Source: Anaspis maculata (taxonomy: Eukaryota; Arthropoda; Insecta; Coleoptera; Scraptiidae). Taken from it: a DNA stretch of 64,000 nucleotides. Below the pieces are notes generated by a model. It was not told where the DNA came from, did no database searches, and was given only the letters and a program-made list of their open reading frames with translations. Where the stretch lies: NCBI GenBank assembly GCA_949128115.1, contig OX421966.1, forward strand, positions 34,799,042-34,863,041, in the 5' to 3' direction. Shown in pieces: positions 1 to 10,420 of the stretch (position 1 is its first letter; each line of letters opens with the position of its first letter). The position numbers and the translations under genes were made by a program.

Positions 1-959
1 TCCAGGTTCATGTATGATGTACCCTGAAACAATACGATGGGCTAATGAGTTGTGGTGTATATGAAAATCGGATTCTGCGGATGGATTTGAGAGAGTAGGA
101 CGTTCCGCCTGGGAAGAGACTATACGGGGTGTTTCGGAAACAGGTAGGTATTATATTTGAATAAATTGTTGATATGAAACTGTACTTTCATACAATTCCC
201 TGTACAAATTTGACTCAACTTTTCATAGCATCACAGCCATAGAAAGTGCTGTTAGCACAGCCATAGAAAGTCAGCCATAGTTTGTTGAGGCCGGTTTGTT
301 TGTCTGTCAGTCTGTATGAACCAGAACATAGAAAGTTGAATTCCTTCTTAGTTCTTAAGGGTGGGGGGGGGTGAGGGGTAGCAACAGCCCCCATGCGACT
401 TAAAGAGTTAGCATTATACAGGGTGATTCATGAGCAGTGTACCAAACTCAAATGCCAGGTAGAGGGAGTCAAGGCTGGTGACTGGTTACCATTTATATAA
501 TGCTAACTCTTTCAGTCGCATGGGGGTTGTTGCTTCCCCCCCTCCAGGGGGTGAGTGGAATAAAAATAACTTTCCATTGGTCAGCATTGAAGGAATCTTA
601 CTTTGAGTTTCAAGGCTATAGCCCGATATATCCTAAGAACTATGAAGACATTTAACTTTCTATGTTCTGGTCCATACAGACAGACGGACAAACAAACCGG
701 CCTCAACAAAGCACTTTCTTTGGCTGTAATGCTATGAAAAGTTGAGTCAAATTTGTACAGGGAATTGTATAAAAGTATAGTTTCATATTAACAATTTATT
801 CAAATATAATACCTACCTGTTTCCGAAACACCCTGTATAGTCTCTTCCCAGGCGGAACGTCCTACTCTCTCAAATCCATCCGAAGAATCCGATTTTCATA
901 TACACCACAACTCATTAGCCCATCGTATTGTTTCAGGGTACATCATACATGAACCTGGA
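1..959. mobile_element. Long inverted-repeat (foldback) element, about 1 kb
   Basis: The first bases of the window are the reverse complement of bases up to 959: TCCAGGTTCATGTATGATG at the left edge matches the strand opposite 941-959. The arms run inward to about 430 on the left and 490 on the right, with a loop of roughly 60 bp. The right arm has about 80 bp (near 555-635) with no left counterpart, and the left arm has a short local duplication of 'cagccatagaaag'. Both arms contain the end-like motif ACAGGGTGTTTCGG or a one-base variant, often seen in insect terminal-repeat elements. No coding capacity is visible. The element may extend left of the window. Family not assigned. Confidence 0.85.
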
Positions 960-1142
960 CATAGAAGACTGGGCCAGCCGCCTAAATCAAGAGGTCTCAG
1001 TCTTGGGGTCATGACGTGTAATACCGTAATTATTGTAAGCATGGTATTCTATGGAGCTCCATGACTGCCGAAATCAGAATACAAATTGAATATCATCATA
1101 GGAATAGGTATCTCCATAGTGGCTGTGTCGTTGCATACAAAA

Positions 1143-1437
1143 CTGGATTTCATAAGTGAGAAATTGATTTTCATAATGATGAAATTGATTTCCATAAGGA
1201 TGAAATTGATTTTCATTTATGTGAATTCTGATTTCATAAGTGCGAAAATGGTGTTCATCAGTATGAAATTAAATTTCATGAGTGTGAAATGAGGTTTCGT
1301 TATTACCAATTCTGTTTCCATGAGGTTGAAATCTGATTTCATGAGTGATAAAATGAATTTCGTTAGTATGAAATCTGTTTTCATTTGTGAGAAGTTTGTT
1401 TTCATGAGTATGAAAATGGATTTCACGAGTGTGAAAT
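1143..1437. repeat. 21-bp minisatellite with a near-palindromic unit
   Basis: About 14 diverged copies of a 21-bp unit, roughly gaTTTCATaagtATGAAAtt. Each unit contains the inverted pair TTTCAT/ATGAAA. Because 21 is a multiple of 3, the array reads as heptads on the + strand (for example LDFISEK, MVFISMK, MDFTSVK), broken by one stop near 1,290. On the - strand it stays open through all copies as heptads such as SIFILMK and TIFALMK. No start context, splice site or known domain suggests that it is expressed. Confidence 0.85.
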
Positions 1438-1925
1438 CGATCTGTAAATGGTATACTCGTATGCCACCAACAAATACAGTTACAAATCGCTCAGGATCTA
1501 CGATCATAACGGAATATTTTCAATGAAACTCTTCCATTATTAAGTTGCCCTTTTCGTCGATCAACTTCAACTGACCCAGCCCTCAGTCATCGAGTCAGTC
1601 ATTGATCTCGTATTCCCATCTCCGGTTCGCTTCGAGGGTTAACTTTAACTAAGAGGTATGTGCTCATAACAACGGTGGTTAAAATTCTACAGGATTGACG
1701 GGTTAATTCGAGGGTTATATTGCTGCCAACGGTGGTTTATGAAATCTCCGATGGGCTTGATATCATACATTTCGTGCAAAAATATGCAACATTTTTCTGT
1801 AATTCTCTGTGCTTATATGTATTTAGTCAATAGAGTCGCGAATTGAACTCGATGGTAAAACTTATTCTAGCGTCCAGGGTTTACTCTGTGGATAAGGTTG
1901 CCAAAAATGTAACTGTCAATCTTAT

Positions 1926-2500
1926 TGTTACGTATTTCGCGTACGGGTTCGATTATAATTGAGACGATCGTTTTAAAACACACACACACACATTTACTCA
2001 TGACTTTTTACATTTTATATATATTCACCATTTACTTGCTCTTGAAAATGAGACTATAAATAAGAGTCTCGATGCGCGTCGAGCAAAATAAAATATTACA
2101 CAAGTGAAGAGACATTTTTAACTTTCTACAATAAAACACACACTGTTTATTACTGCTACTTCTGCGTTTATCGCAGCTACTTCGCTTTTATCCGCTCGCT
2201 ACCACTTGACTTCCAATTCAATACTGCCCGTGAGTTGACGGTTAATGCCTTATATAGGCCTCCGAATAGTGTTCCCGAACTTTCCATCATCTTCCAGCAA
2301 ACTCGACAGTTACCCGGCATATGATTTTCTAGGCGACTCCCGAATAATCCCACACATTTCACGTATAATTCTGCTGTGCTCTAGAGCCGGCGCCGCGCCG
2401 CCGTCAAATGGGCAGATGTGTCTTGATCAGGCGTTTGAGTCTCCATGTATTCCAATGCCATCACGTATACCAGGTTGCACTGGAATCGTCGCTTGTAGCA
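1926..2500 (-). mobile_element. Solo LTR of a Ty3/gypsy family related to the element at 51-57.6 kb
   Basis: Read on the - strand this aligns end to end with the 509-bp LTR at 51,015-51,523. Shared landmarks are a TG-CA type start (TGCTACAAGCGACGAT versus TGTTACGAGCGGCGAT), the TATATA box (here 2,251-2,256) after CGGAGGCC, the AATAAA signal followed by cagtgtgtgtttta, and the end CGAACCCGTACGCGAAATA..CGTAACA. A 4-bp TTAT duplication flanks it (1,922-1,925 and 2,501-2,504). No internal region is present, so it arose by LTR-LTR recombination. It is clearly diverged from the full-length copy, so it represents an older subfamily. Confidence 0.88.
1974..2142. repeat. About 158-bp insertion within the solo LTR, flanked by direct repeats
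   Basis: The motif TAAAACACACA occurs at 1,974-1,984 and 2,132-2,142. In the full-length LTR there is a single copy (as tgtgtgtttta) at this point. The intervening ~147 bp has no counterpart there, so it looks like a later insertion with an 11-bp target duplication, followed by slippage of the CA run. It contains a short palindrome around 2,045-2,085 (gactataaataagagtc). Its source is not recognised. Confidence 0.55.
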
Positions 2501-2504
2501 TTAT

Positions 2505-5500
2505 ACTGATGACTAGGGGAAAGAGCAAGATAGAAGCAGTAAGTTGAATAATATATTCTGTAGTGAAAAGGCTTTCAGTTTATCGCTAGTGTGTTACTCA
2601 CCTACACTTCGTTTTCACTGTTTCATCGTTTTACGCCAAAGACTGTCTTTAATTACGTTGTGCTAAACTCACTTTTTGAGAATATTCTCATTTTGGACGT
2701 TTTGGTACCGTACTGCACGGAATTTTTACAATACATGTATCTGTGACAGGCTATGTTATCCTTGTTCGCTCCCGGTCGCCTTACTTGAAGTTTTAAAATT
2801 TAAACTGACTTCCGAAATACTTTGGCCCATCACAGCCCCAATCTGTTTGGGCAAAAAATGTTCTCAACGTAATAGGCTTGCGGCAAAATCGGTCTTCTCA
2901 TCATGTAAAGCTTGACGCTTCTCCAGAAATCGTAAATAAATATTCAGTGGTGGCTGTGGCTGCTATAAACTGATACACAGCATAAGGAATAACTACTGTG
3001 TAAAGAAATCGATTTTCAACGGACTTTTTTTTTTGTTTCAGGTAATGATCCGTAACCGTTTCCACGCCGCTTCACCGGACTTTTCAGTTCAGTCCAGCTC
3101 TGAATGTAAGTTGGAATAAAAGGGTTCGGCTGGCCGGCCAACCCGCCAGACTGCGCCTAATTGTTTTCAACTCAGCTTAGAATTTGTAGCAGTAGAACGT
3201 AGAACTCTTTCTCAAATCCCGACACTCCTGTTCGTTCGTATACTCGTGTGTTGTACGTACGTAATGGTGATTCGATAAAATTTAACTTTTCGAAAGTTTC
3301 GCTCAGACTTTGTTGTGTATTGATCCAATTTAGGTAGGTATTGTTGTTTCTCCATAATTCATGCATGCACGAGTACTACTCATATCTGAATATGGGTCAA
3401 GTATTTACGCGGTCTTATTTATTATTTACGCGAGAATTGTTGCCGAAGGCATAGACCAAAAACTACATAAGGGACAGAAATCTGTTCATTACTATAGTAC
3501 GTTCAACCCTTATTTTGCCCAACGTTAAAATGGGCCAGGGCAGTCATACTCACCTCTGAAATTAATGGCACTTTCTGTTGCCCTTTCTCGTCCACACGTG
3601 ATTTTTTTCATCAAGATTTTTGAAAAATAAAGGACAAACTGACGCGAGAACAAAGCTCTTGCAGTAATGAATCATTTATGTTGGAAAAACGTTCAGGTGC
3701 AATGCTGAACTTATATGCTTATATTGTGACGTTACCTGGTCGGCCGATGTCAAAAGGTTAGATGGCGTATCTTCAAATGGTCAATCAACGCTTTGTGTAA
3801 TAATTACAAATGCCACTGTCACTTGTTCAAATTGTCAGAAGTGTCAGAAGTAATGAATTAGATTATTTTTTCCTACCAGATGGAGTAACGTTGATATAAT
3901 ATTAAATAAACTATTTCCTGCTTCTCAACTATCTATTTAATTTCTCATGCTTGCACAAAATGTGCGTCATATCGGACGACGTTTCTCCATTTGGAACTGA
4001 GCTAGAAGGAATAAGAACATTGTAGATTTAGGTCGGAAGGTCTCCATCCGCGGGAGCTCCTGAAGATAAACACCAGAAAATTCAGCTCGAGCATTTTCAA
4101 TTAAGACGCCTCAGTTGTGACGTTCCTCTAATTGATGGGGGGGAATAAATTAAATAAACCGCGAAATTGTCGCACCACCACCACCAGAAGTGAGACGTGA
4201 TGGCAAATCCGGATTCAAACGCAGACATTTTTTTCGGGTGCAAGTTGAGTAGTGGCATCTGATTTGAATAATGAATATTTATGCGGAGCTGGCGTCTGAT
4301 GGGGGTATTTATCATCGACAATAAGTCAGTCAATTCGTCTCTTCGGAGAGAGAACTTCTATAACTGAGTTTATTATACATTTACTTTCAGCGATCTGTTG
4401 GGACACGAACTTTATTTTCAGTTGGCTTTGTTCCGTTACGGTAAAGAAGTCTTGCAAGTTGAGTTTATTGTTTTAAGCTGTTGAAATTAGCGGTCTGACG
4501 TTGGCATGCAAAAGAGACATAGCGTACTCCTGTCAACGACTTGACACAGTTACCAAATCCAACTTGCCAACTTGTCGGGGAAAATTACCACTTTGGTCAT
4601 GCAAATGAATCGCGAAACGCGTGTGTGCAATTAAAAACATCTGCACCAGCGACAAACGGCAGTGCCATCATCAGCAGATAGCTAGCTGATGCAGGGTGGA
4701 AGCGGGAAATCGGAACAAAGAGATCGGATCTCTACTTGTACATACGGTACATACCTACCGGTACGCCGTAGGTATACGCCACGCTGGTTCGTGAAAATGG
4801 GAAAAATGCGATGTCGTAATTGAAGGGAGGGTTTAGAGTGCTTCATCCCCACACAAGCGGCCGAAGAGTTTCAAGTGCGCGCTCCAGTTTAACCCGTCGT
4901 ATCTGTGTTTATCTGCGTTATAATTGGACGCCATTGCAGTTGACTTGGCTTGGCTCCTGCATAGAGCGGCGAGAAAGCTGAGATAAGCGAAAAACTCATG
5001 GCATGCTATTTCGACTGAAGAGCTTTGAATTTTTTCTGATCTTTGACAATAGGGTCTTTTTATCGTTGAAATTATTCTTATACGTGGTATGTTACCGAAT
5101 CTTGCAACTTGTCAGAAACTAAGGTATAGCCATTCTCATTTACCTGGGGTCCTTGAGGCCCCAACCCTAGCCAACCCTGACCCCAACCCTAGCCAGCCTG
5201 ATCGATGAGTGCTCCCGGTTAAACAACCAATTGAACCAGTGAGTTTAGTCTATGGGAAGACCTGCGCACGAGCTGCGAGTGAAGGGAACCGCCTATACGA
5301 GAAGGTCTATAGTGGTTGTCCTGCCTGTTCTGTAATGGCCAAAACGCTCCATACGCTGAATAGACATACTACAACGTTAGTAGTTGTGGAGATGTGTACA
5401 TGAAATTTCGGGAACTTATCAGAAAAAGCTTTTTTATTTGAGAAGCTCTTTTTTTTCAATTTTTTTTTTTAGAAAATAGTACTTTGTGTATCAAGGCCAT

Positions 5501-8500
5501 AAAAGTAATGTTTTTTTTGGCCGAATCTGAAATTTTGTAGCTAAGGCTGCAAAACAGGTGAGGCCAAAGATGAACCTTTTGGCCGAGGTGCACACGACAT
5601 TTTTTAGGCGACTATCACAAAAAATTGAGCAAAATACTGATGTTTGAATTGTTTGATTTCTTACTCGCAATCGCAAGAGTGCTTTTCTTCATAAACATAG
5701 TTACCTGTGACAGTAGAAAACAAAATTTGTAGGTTTATTATTATGACAGTAGTTTAGACAAGTCAATGATGAACGAACTATAGTGAAAGCGATTTTTCTC
5801 AAACGCCGGCACCACAGACTGAAGCTCAAATGCGGCAGCTTTGGATTTGCTTCCGCTGAAATCACAAGCTGTATAGGTACTTGCCTGAAGCAGTATGCAC
5901 ATTTTGTGATGAGTTGGTGCCTGTAAAACAAGGCAAAAATCTGGACAGGGTCTGTTTCTCTCGCGTACCTTTCGGTAAAATCACAATCGTGCAAGTCATT
6001 AACGTTGTGGTCCATTTATTCCATGATGAGGGCTACGGTATCCATCGAAATCCAACAGACACGCGTGTTTCGGACCTACTTGGGCCAATTTTCACGACAT
6101 AAGCTAACCATAACAAACAAAACAAAATAATGAAATTGCCTTTGACTCTGACAGCACTCACATTGACATTGTCACATTGACCATGTAGTAGCGTAGCAAT
6201 CTTGCAACTGAAATCACCTCGGAAATCACCGCAATGGGCACCAACCTTACGGAGAAAATAACTGTATTTTCAAATTTAAGTAATTATTACATCTGATTTT
6301 GGGTCATCATTGAATGATTTATTGCTCTTTATTAATCAGGTATACTGCCGACTACTTCGTGATGTAAATATTCAACTGCTAAATCGGTCTAAAATCATGT
6401 AACGTGAAAAAAGCAGAATGACATTAGCGTCCCAACAAAGTAAAACAAATGAGGTTTAGCGGCCGAAAAGGGAAATATTGACATTAGCGTACAAAAAAAA
6501 GACACTTTTGGGACGTCAAAAAGGACGTAAAGAAAGCTTTTGTGTGTTGGTCGCCTAAAAAAGTTATTTTGAAAAAGGCTTAGAAAATATGATACTATCG
6601 TAAAACTAGTGTTGCAAGAAACTTGAGGGAAACAAAACTTCCTTAGATGCGACGTAAGATGGGCAGATGATCAAAGCAAATGCGAGTTTTTACCTCCATT
6701 TAACCTGAAATGCTGCAGTTGCAAGATAAACAACTGAAAATGCCAGAGTGCATTCTCGTATAACCCGCATCATACTAATACTTTGCAGAACGGCCAAATG
6801 CAAGGAAATGTCATAATTTTTGACAAATGTGACAACTTTTCACGTTGTCGGGGACGCGGGACCTTTGGCGGGCGTCCAGAGAGCAACGTTGGAAACTAAT
6901 GAAGATTTATAAATCGTGTACCGACCCGAATTTTGTTGGATGTAAACGGAACGTATATGCGAGCATAATAATTATTGTGCACACAAAAAGGGGCAGAAAA
7001 ATCCTGACCATCATTTTAGCCCAGTCGAGCACCCTTAGTGGGGAATTTCACGTTATAATAATCGAACGTTGGCGGTCATGATCCGAGCAGTTGCACCATG
7101 TCACAGTGTTGAAACTGTTGGTAACCAAGAGAAACGCCATTTTTTTTTGGTTACTGTCGTTAGCAGAATTGACTGACGGAGAGATAGGATTTTTATAGCT
7201 CAGATCGAATGAAATGACTCTCGGGCTGCTGTGCAATTTGACATTTGCGCTAGATAGAAAACCTTTCTGCAATTTAAATCGATCTTATAATGAAAGCGTT
7301 CCGTCAATTGGTGAATGTTTGGTGACGGATAATCTACCATTTTAAAGCTTACCCGGACCTTGAAAACAAATTATTTCTTGGTAACGCAAATGCCAAATTT
7401 AAAATTTCACAGCCACCCGAGGCGCGAGCTCGAAATACAGTCATAAAGCTGTATCCCCGCAACTGACCCTTATTCTTTTGGTGATGTGGAAGGGTTTGGC
7501 AGACACGATAATTCGAGCGCTAACTGCTTACGGATATAATCTATTGACAAACAAAAGGCATTGACAACACCTAGAAACCTAGAATACTTATGCCAACTAA
7601 CGGCAGAAGGCCTAGGTAAGAATGAAACTAGTTCACATCCCTGACTTATTTCATCAAGGACACCAGACAATCGACAATAAATTGCATGCGGTGAAACAAA
7701 AGGTACTTATCGAAGAGCCGGTTGCGAAGATGGGGATTTTCTCGCCTGCATCGCCTAAATAATCTTCTAGTTGCCTAATTATTGGACTCATAAAGTGGTG
7801 ATGTCAGGAAATGAGATTGCAAAACCAAAGCATACACTTTTAATCGGCTGAAGTTTTTTCAATTGACATAACATGATATGCCAAGCTTAAAAGACGGTTT
7901 CGCCCTCCGTTATTGGCCTGTTTCAGATACACACTTGAGCAAAAATATCGCTTGAATCTGGTGGAACTTCTAGGTTCCAGGAAACGTCAACATCTACGGG
8001 AACGTCAGATTGCTTGTTTCTCCAATTATTTTGACATTTGAAAAGTGCCATCTAATGGAAGCTTCCTTCTCGAATACAGATCAGTTGCCAACGTAGCAGC
8101 GCACACTACGATAGTTCCGTTGTAGGGTTCGAATGTCATCAAATATATATGGCGTTTCTCTGCAAAAACAGCGAGAATTAAAATTCAATACGTTATCAAG
8201 GTCGAGTGAAAATTATTGTCACGCACGAGCACAGCATAATTTTGTACTCGACTCCCATCTGCCATCTAGATCTAGAAATGCACCACCGTCGGTAAAAAAA
8301 AAACTGTGAAGTGTTTTCTTGTCGTTCTCGCAAAGACATGCATGTCTTTAAACTTGATCACAATTTTTGACGTCCACTGCGACGTCAAGTAAGCTTTATA
8401 GCCTGTTTATAATGCATATTTCAATCTCGCTCACCTGTACCATGGCACCTACACTAAATTAATGTTGCAAAAATGGAAGTGAAAAGTGCGTTACTACGCG

Positions 8501-9287
8501 AATTCAACGCCAATGTTCAACCCTGAGTCGTGGTGTGAAACTCTGAAGGCTTTATTGACGCGGCCACTACACATTATCGTAACTAATTAATTAATTTTCC
8601 GCTCTGTCGAGCGCCTACTACGTAGGTGTACGTAATCATGTAACCCCCCGTCGAAGTTTGTAATTCCCTTGCTGCAAAGTAGGGCACTTTGGAGTTTGCC
8701 ATTCAGAATTATCTAAATTGGAGTTACAAGTGGCTCATAATGCAACTTTGTGTGTTGCATGTGAAGTTTTTAAAGCTCAGATATGAGCGAGGAACATGTG
8801 AAAATGTGGAGACATCACCGAAGGCAGCAAAAGGATCCACAGACAAGTTTTGCCGGTTCTGATGTTGAAGGCATTGTTTCGAAATCTTGGAATGTTATTG
8901 CGCACTTCATTTTTGTTGATCGGTCAAATCGGTTAAGTTTTCTCGTCAATGCTTCCGAGCTGAGCTTCTTGCGGGCCATTTGAATACGCCGAGGGAAAAT
9001 CGCTATACTGATACGTCTGGAGGTCAGATCCTCCGGTGAATAACCTTCAAACTTTGAGACTCAGACTTCTAAAGTTTACTGTAGATTTTCGAGGGCCGAT
9101 CTTTGAAAGGTATTGCCGGAAAGTGAACCGTTCCCGTCCAAGAAAATATTAATACTCTTGTGAACGAATTACAGCTTTTTATCACGCTTGAATCTAAAAG
9201 AAATCTCTTCCTTTTTCTTCCTTTAGTAGCAGCTTTGCTGTAGAAACGAGATGAAAACTCGATTTTTCGCAGGTTAGCTTGGTAAAG
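2505..9287. other. No recognised gene
   Basis: Only short ORFs without domain-like sequence are present. GC fluctuates and homopolymer A/T runs are common. The motif TATAGTACGTTCA near 3,496 recurs near 42,287 and 63,157 and may mark the end of a dispersed repeat. A (CCA)n run lies near 4,172. The stretch 5,580-5,625 (acattttttaggcgact) has a weak inverted partner near 6,545-6,560. No splice-flanked conserved coding block was identified. Confidence 0.5.
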
Positions 9288-9389
9288 GGTTTTCCAATAA
9301 GTATGTCCCAACTTTCAAATGAAATAGAATGAAAAGTACAAATGATAAGCCGAGAATTTTAATTTTATTTTGTAGACAAATCAATTTCA

Positions 9390-9668
9390 TTATGTTTTGA
9401 AAATTATGTCATTCAAATGTCCTCCTCTTCTTTGCCTGGTTAAATGCATTCTGGCAACCCAGTTTTGAACAACTCTTTCGCACATATCGCGTGGGATATC
9501 CTCCAATGGCCCGTCAATGTTGCGTTTTAACTCTGGAACTGTTTGGGAATTATTTTCGTAGACCTGAGATTCAACACACCCCCAAAGGAAGAAGTCTAAG
9601 GGGGTGAGGTCGCATGGTCTTGGAGGCCAGTTGATGTCAGACTTCCTCGAAATAACGCGTCCGGGCAA
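9390..9668 (-). pseudogene. C-terminal remnant of a Tc1/mariner-like DDE transposase
   Basis: The 92-residue reading frame contains WPPRPCDLTPLDFFLWG, the characteristic block around the third catalytic acidic residue in insect IS630/Tc1-mariner-type transposases (general form W-P-x-R-S-x-D-L-x-P-x-D). It ends with VQNWVARMHLTRQRRGGHLN, typical of the C-terminus of the same insect proteins. The methionine at the track start is not a true start. The N-terminal DNA-binding domain and the first two catalytic residues are absent upstream (toward 9,770), where the nested foldback begins. It lies inside matching terminal inverted repeats, which supports its transposon origin. Confidence 0.85.
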
Positions 9669-9768
9669 TCGTTGTTGTCACGAACACGCATTTTGATGTT
9701 AGATGCCGATGATTTCGGAGCGCTGTTGAACTGTATATCTTACCATTTTGATTCGACACGATATAACG

Positions 9769-10326
9769 GGTGTTTTTTTTAGAGGTAAGAACTTCAATCA
9801 GCGATAGCGTTGGTGCTTGAGAAGATTTTGCCGTCATTTTTTCATCTAAATATTCATTAAGGCTTGCCATTTGATCATGCACATGCACAATCGCACAACT
9901 CCAGACAGTTTTTCAAAAATGATCATAAAACTTGGTTTTTTATACGGAATTTTCGTGCTTTTTGTGGATTTTTTTTCCAATTATCGGCCGATAAGATTTT
10001 GTATTTCAACTTCCTTAGACTTCTTTCATTTGGGGCTTGTCAAGTCTCTGGGTTTCCTGAATGAGTCCCGAACTGTCCAGGGTCTTGGGGACAATATCGT
10101 TGGCCGTATTAGTTAGATAGAGCCTGATCCTTGCCAAGTAGCTACCCGAAATTGAACCTATCTAAATTGGAATTTAAAATGATAATTTCGAGCTGCCGTG
10201 CGATTTTGCGTGAGTATGAGCAAATGGCAAGCCTTTATGAGTATTTATATGAAAAAAATGACGGCAAAATCTTCCTAAGCACCAACGCTATCGCTGATTG
10301 AAGTTCTTACCTCTAAAAAAAACACC
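9769..10326. mobile_element. Nested inverted-repeat element inside the decayed transposon
   Basis: GGTGTTTTTTTTAGAGGTAA at 9,769 is matched by the reverse complement ending at 10,326. The arms extend about 110-130 bp (through the blocks ending gcttgccatttg and caaatggcaagc). The inner ~300 bp has no recognised content. It sits immediately upstream of the transposase fragment, so it either disrupted that gene or replaced its 5' part. Confidence 0.75.
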
Positions 10327-10420
10327 TTTACAAAAGGTAACTGTTATTGTTTGACAATTATATTCTAAGCCCCCTTACCGCAGTTGATTTTGAAAGTTGG
10401 GACATACTTATTGGGAAACC

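Larger units (their letters stand above)
9288..10420 (-). mobile_element. Decayed Tc1/mariner-superfamily-like transposon with about 33-bp terminal inverted repeats
   Basis: The left end GGTTTTCCAATAAGTATGTC (9,288 onward) is matched by the reverse complement of 10,387-10,420, with about two differences over 33 bp. Between them lies a - strand fragment of a DDE transposase and, nested inside, a second inverted-repeat element (9,769-10,326). Most of the transposase N-terminus is missing, so the copy is dead. I could not confirm a TA target duplication at the ends. Confidence 0.7.

Noticed and set aside
2509..2530. Hammerhead core CTGATGA..GAAA next to the solo LTR
   Set aside because: The spacer has only six bases and cannot form stem II. 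No stem I or cleavage site is present.
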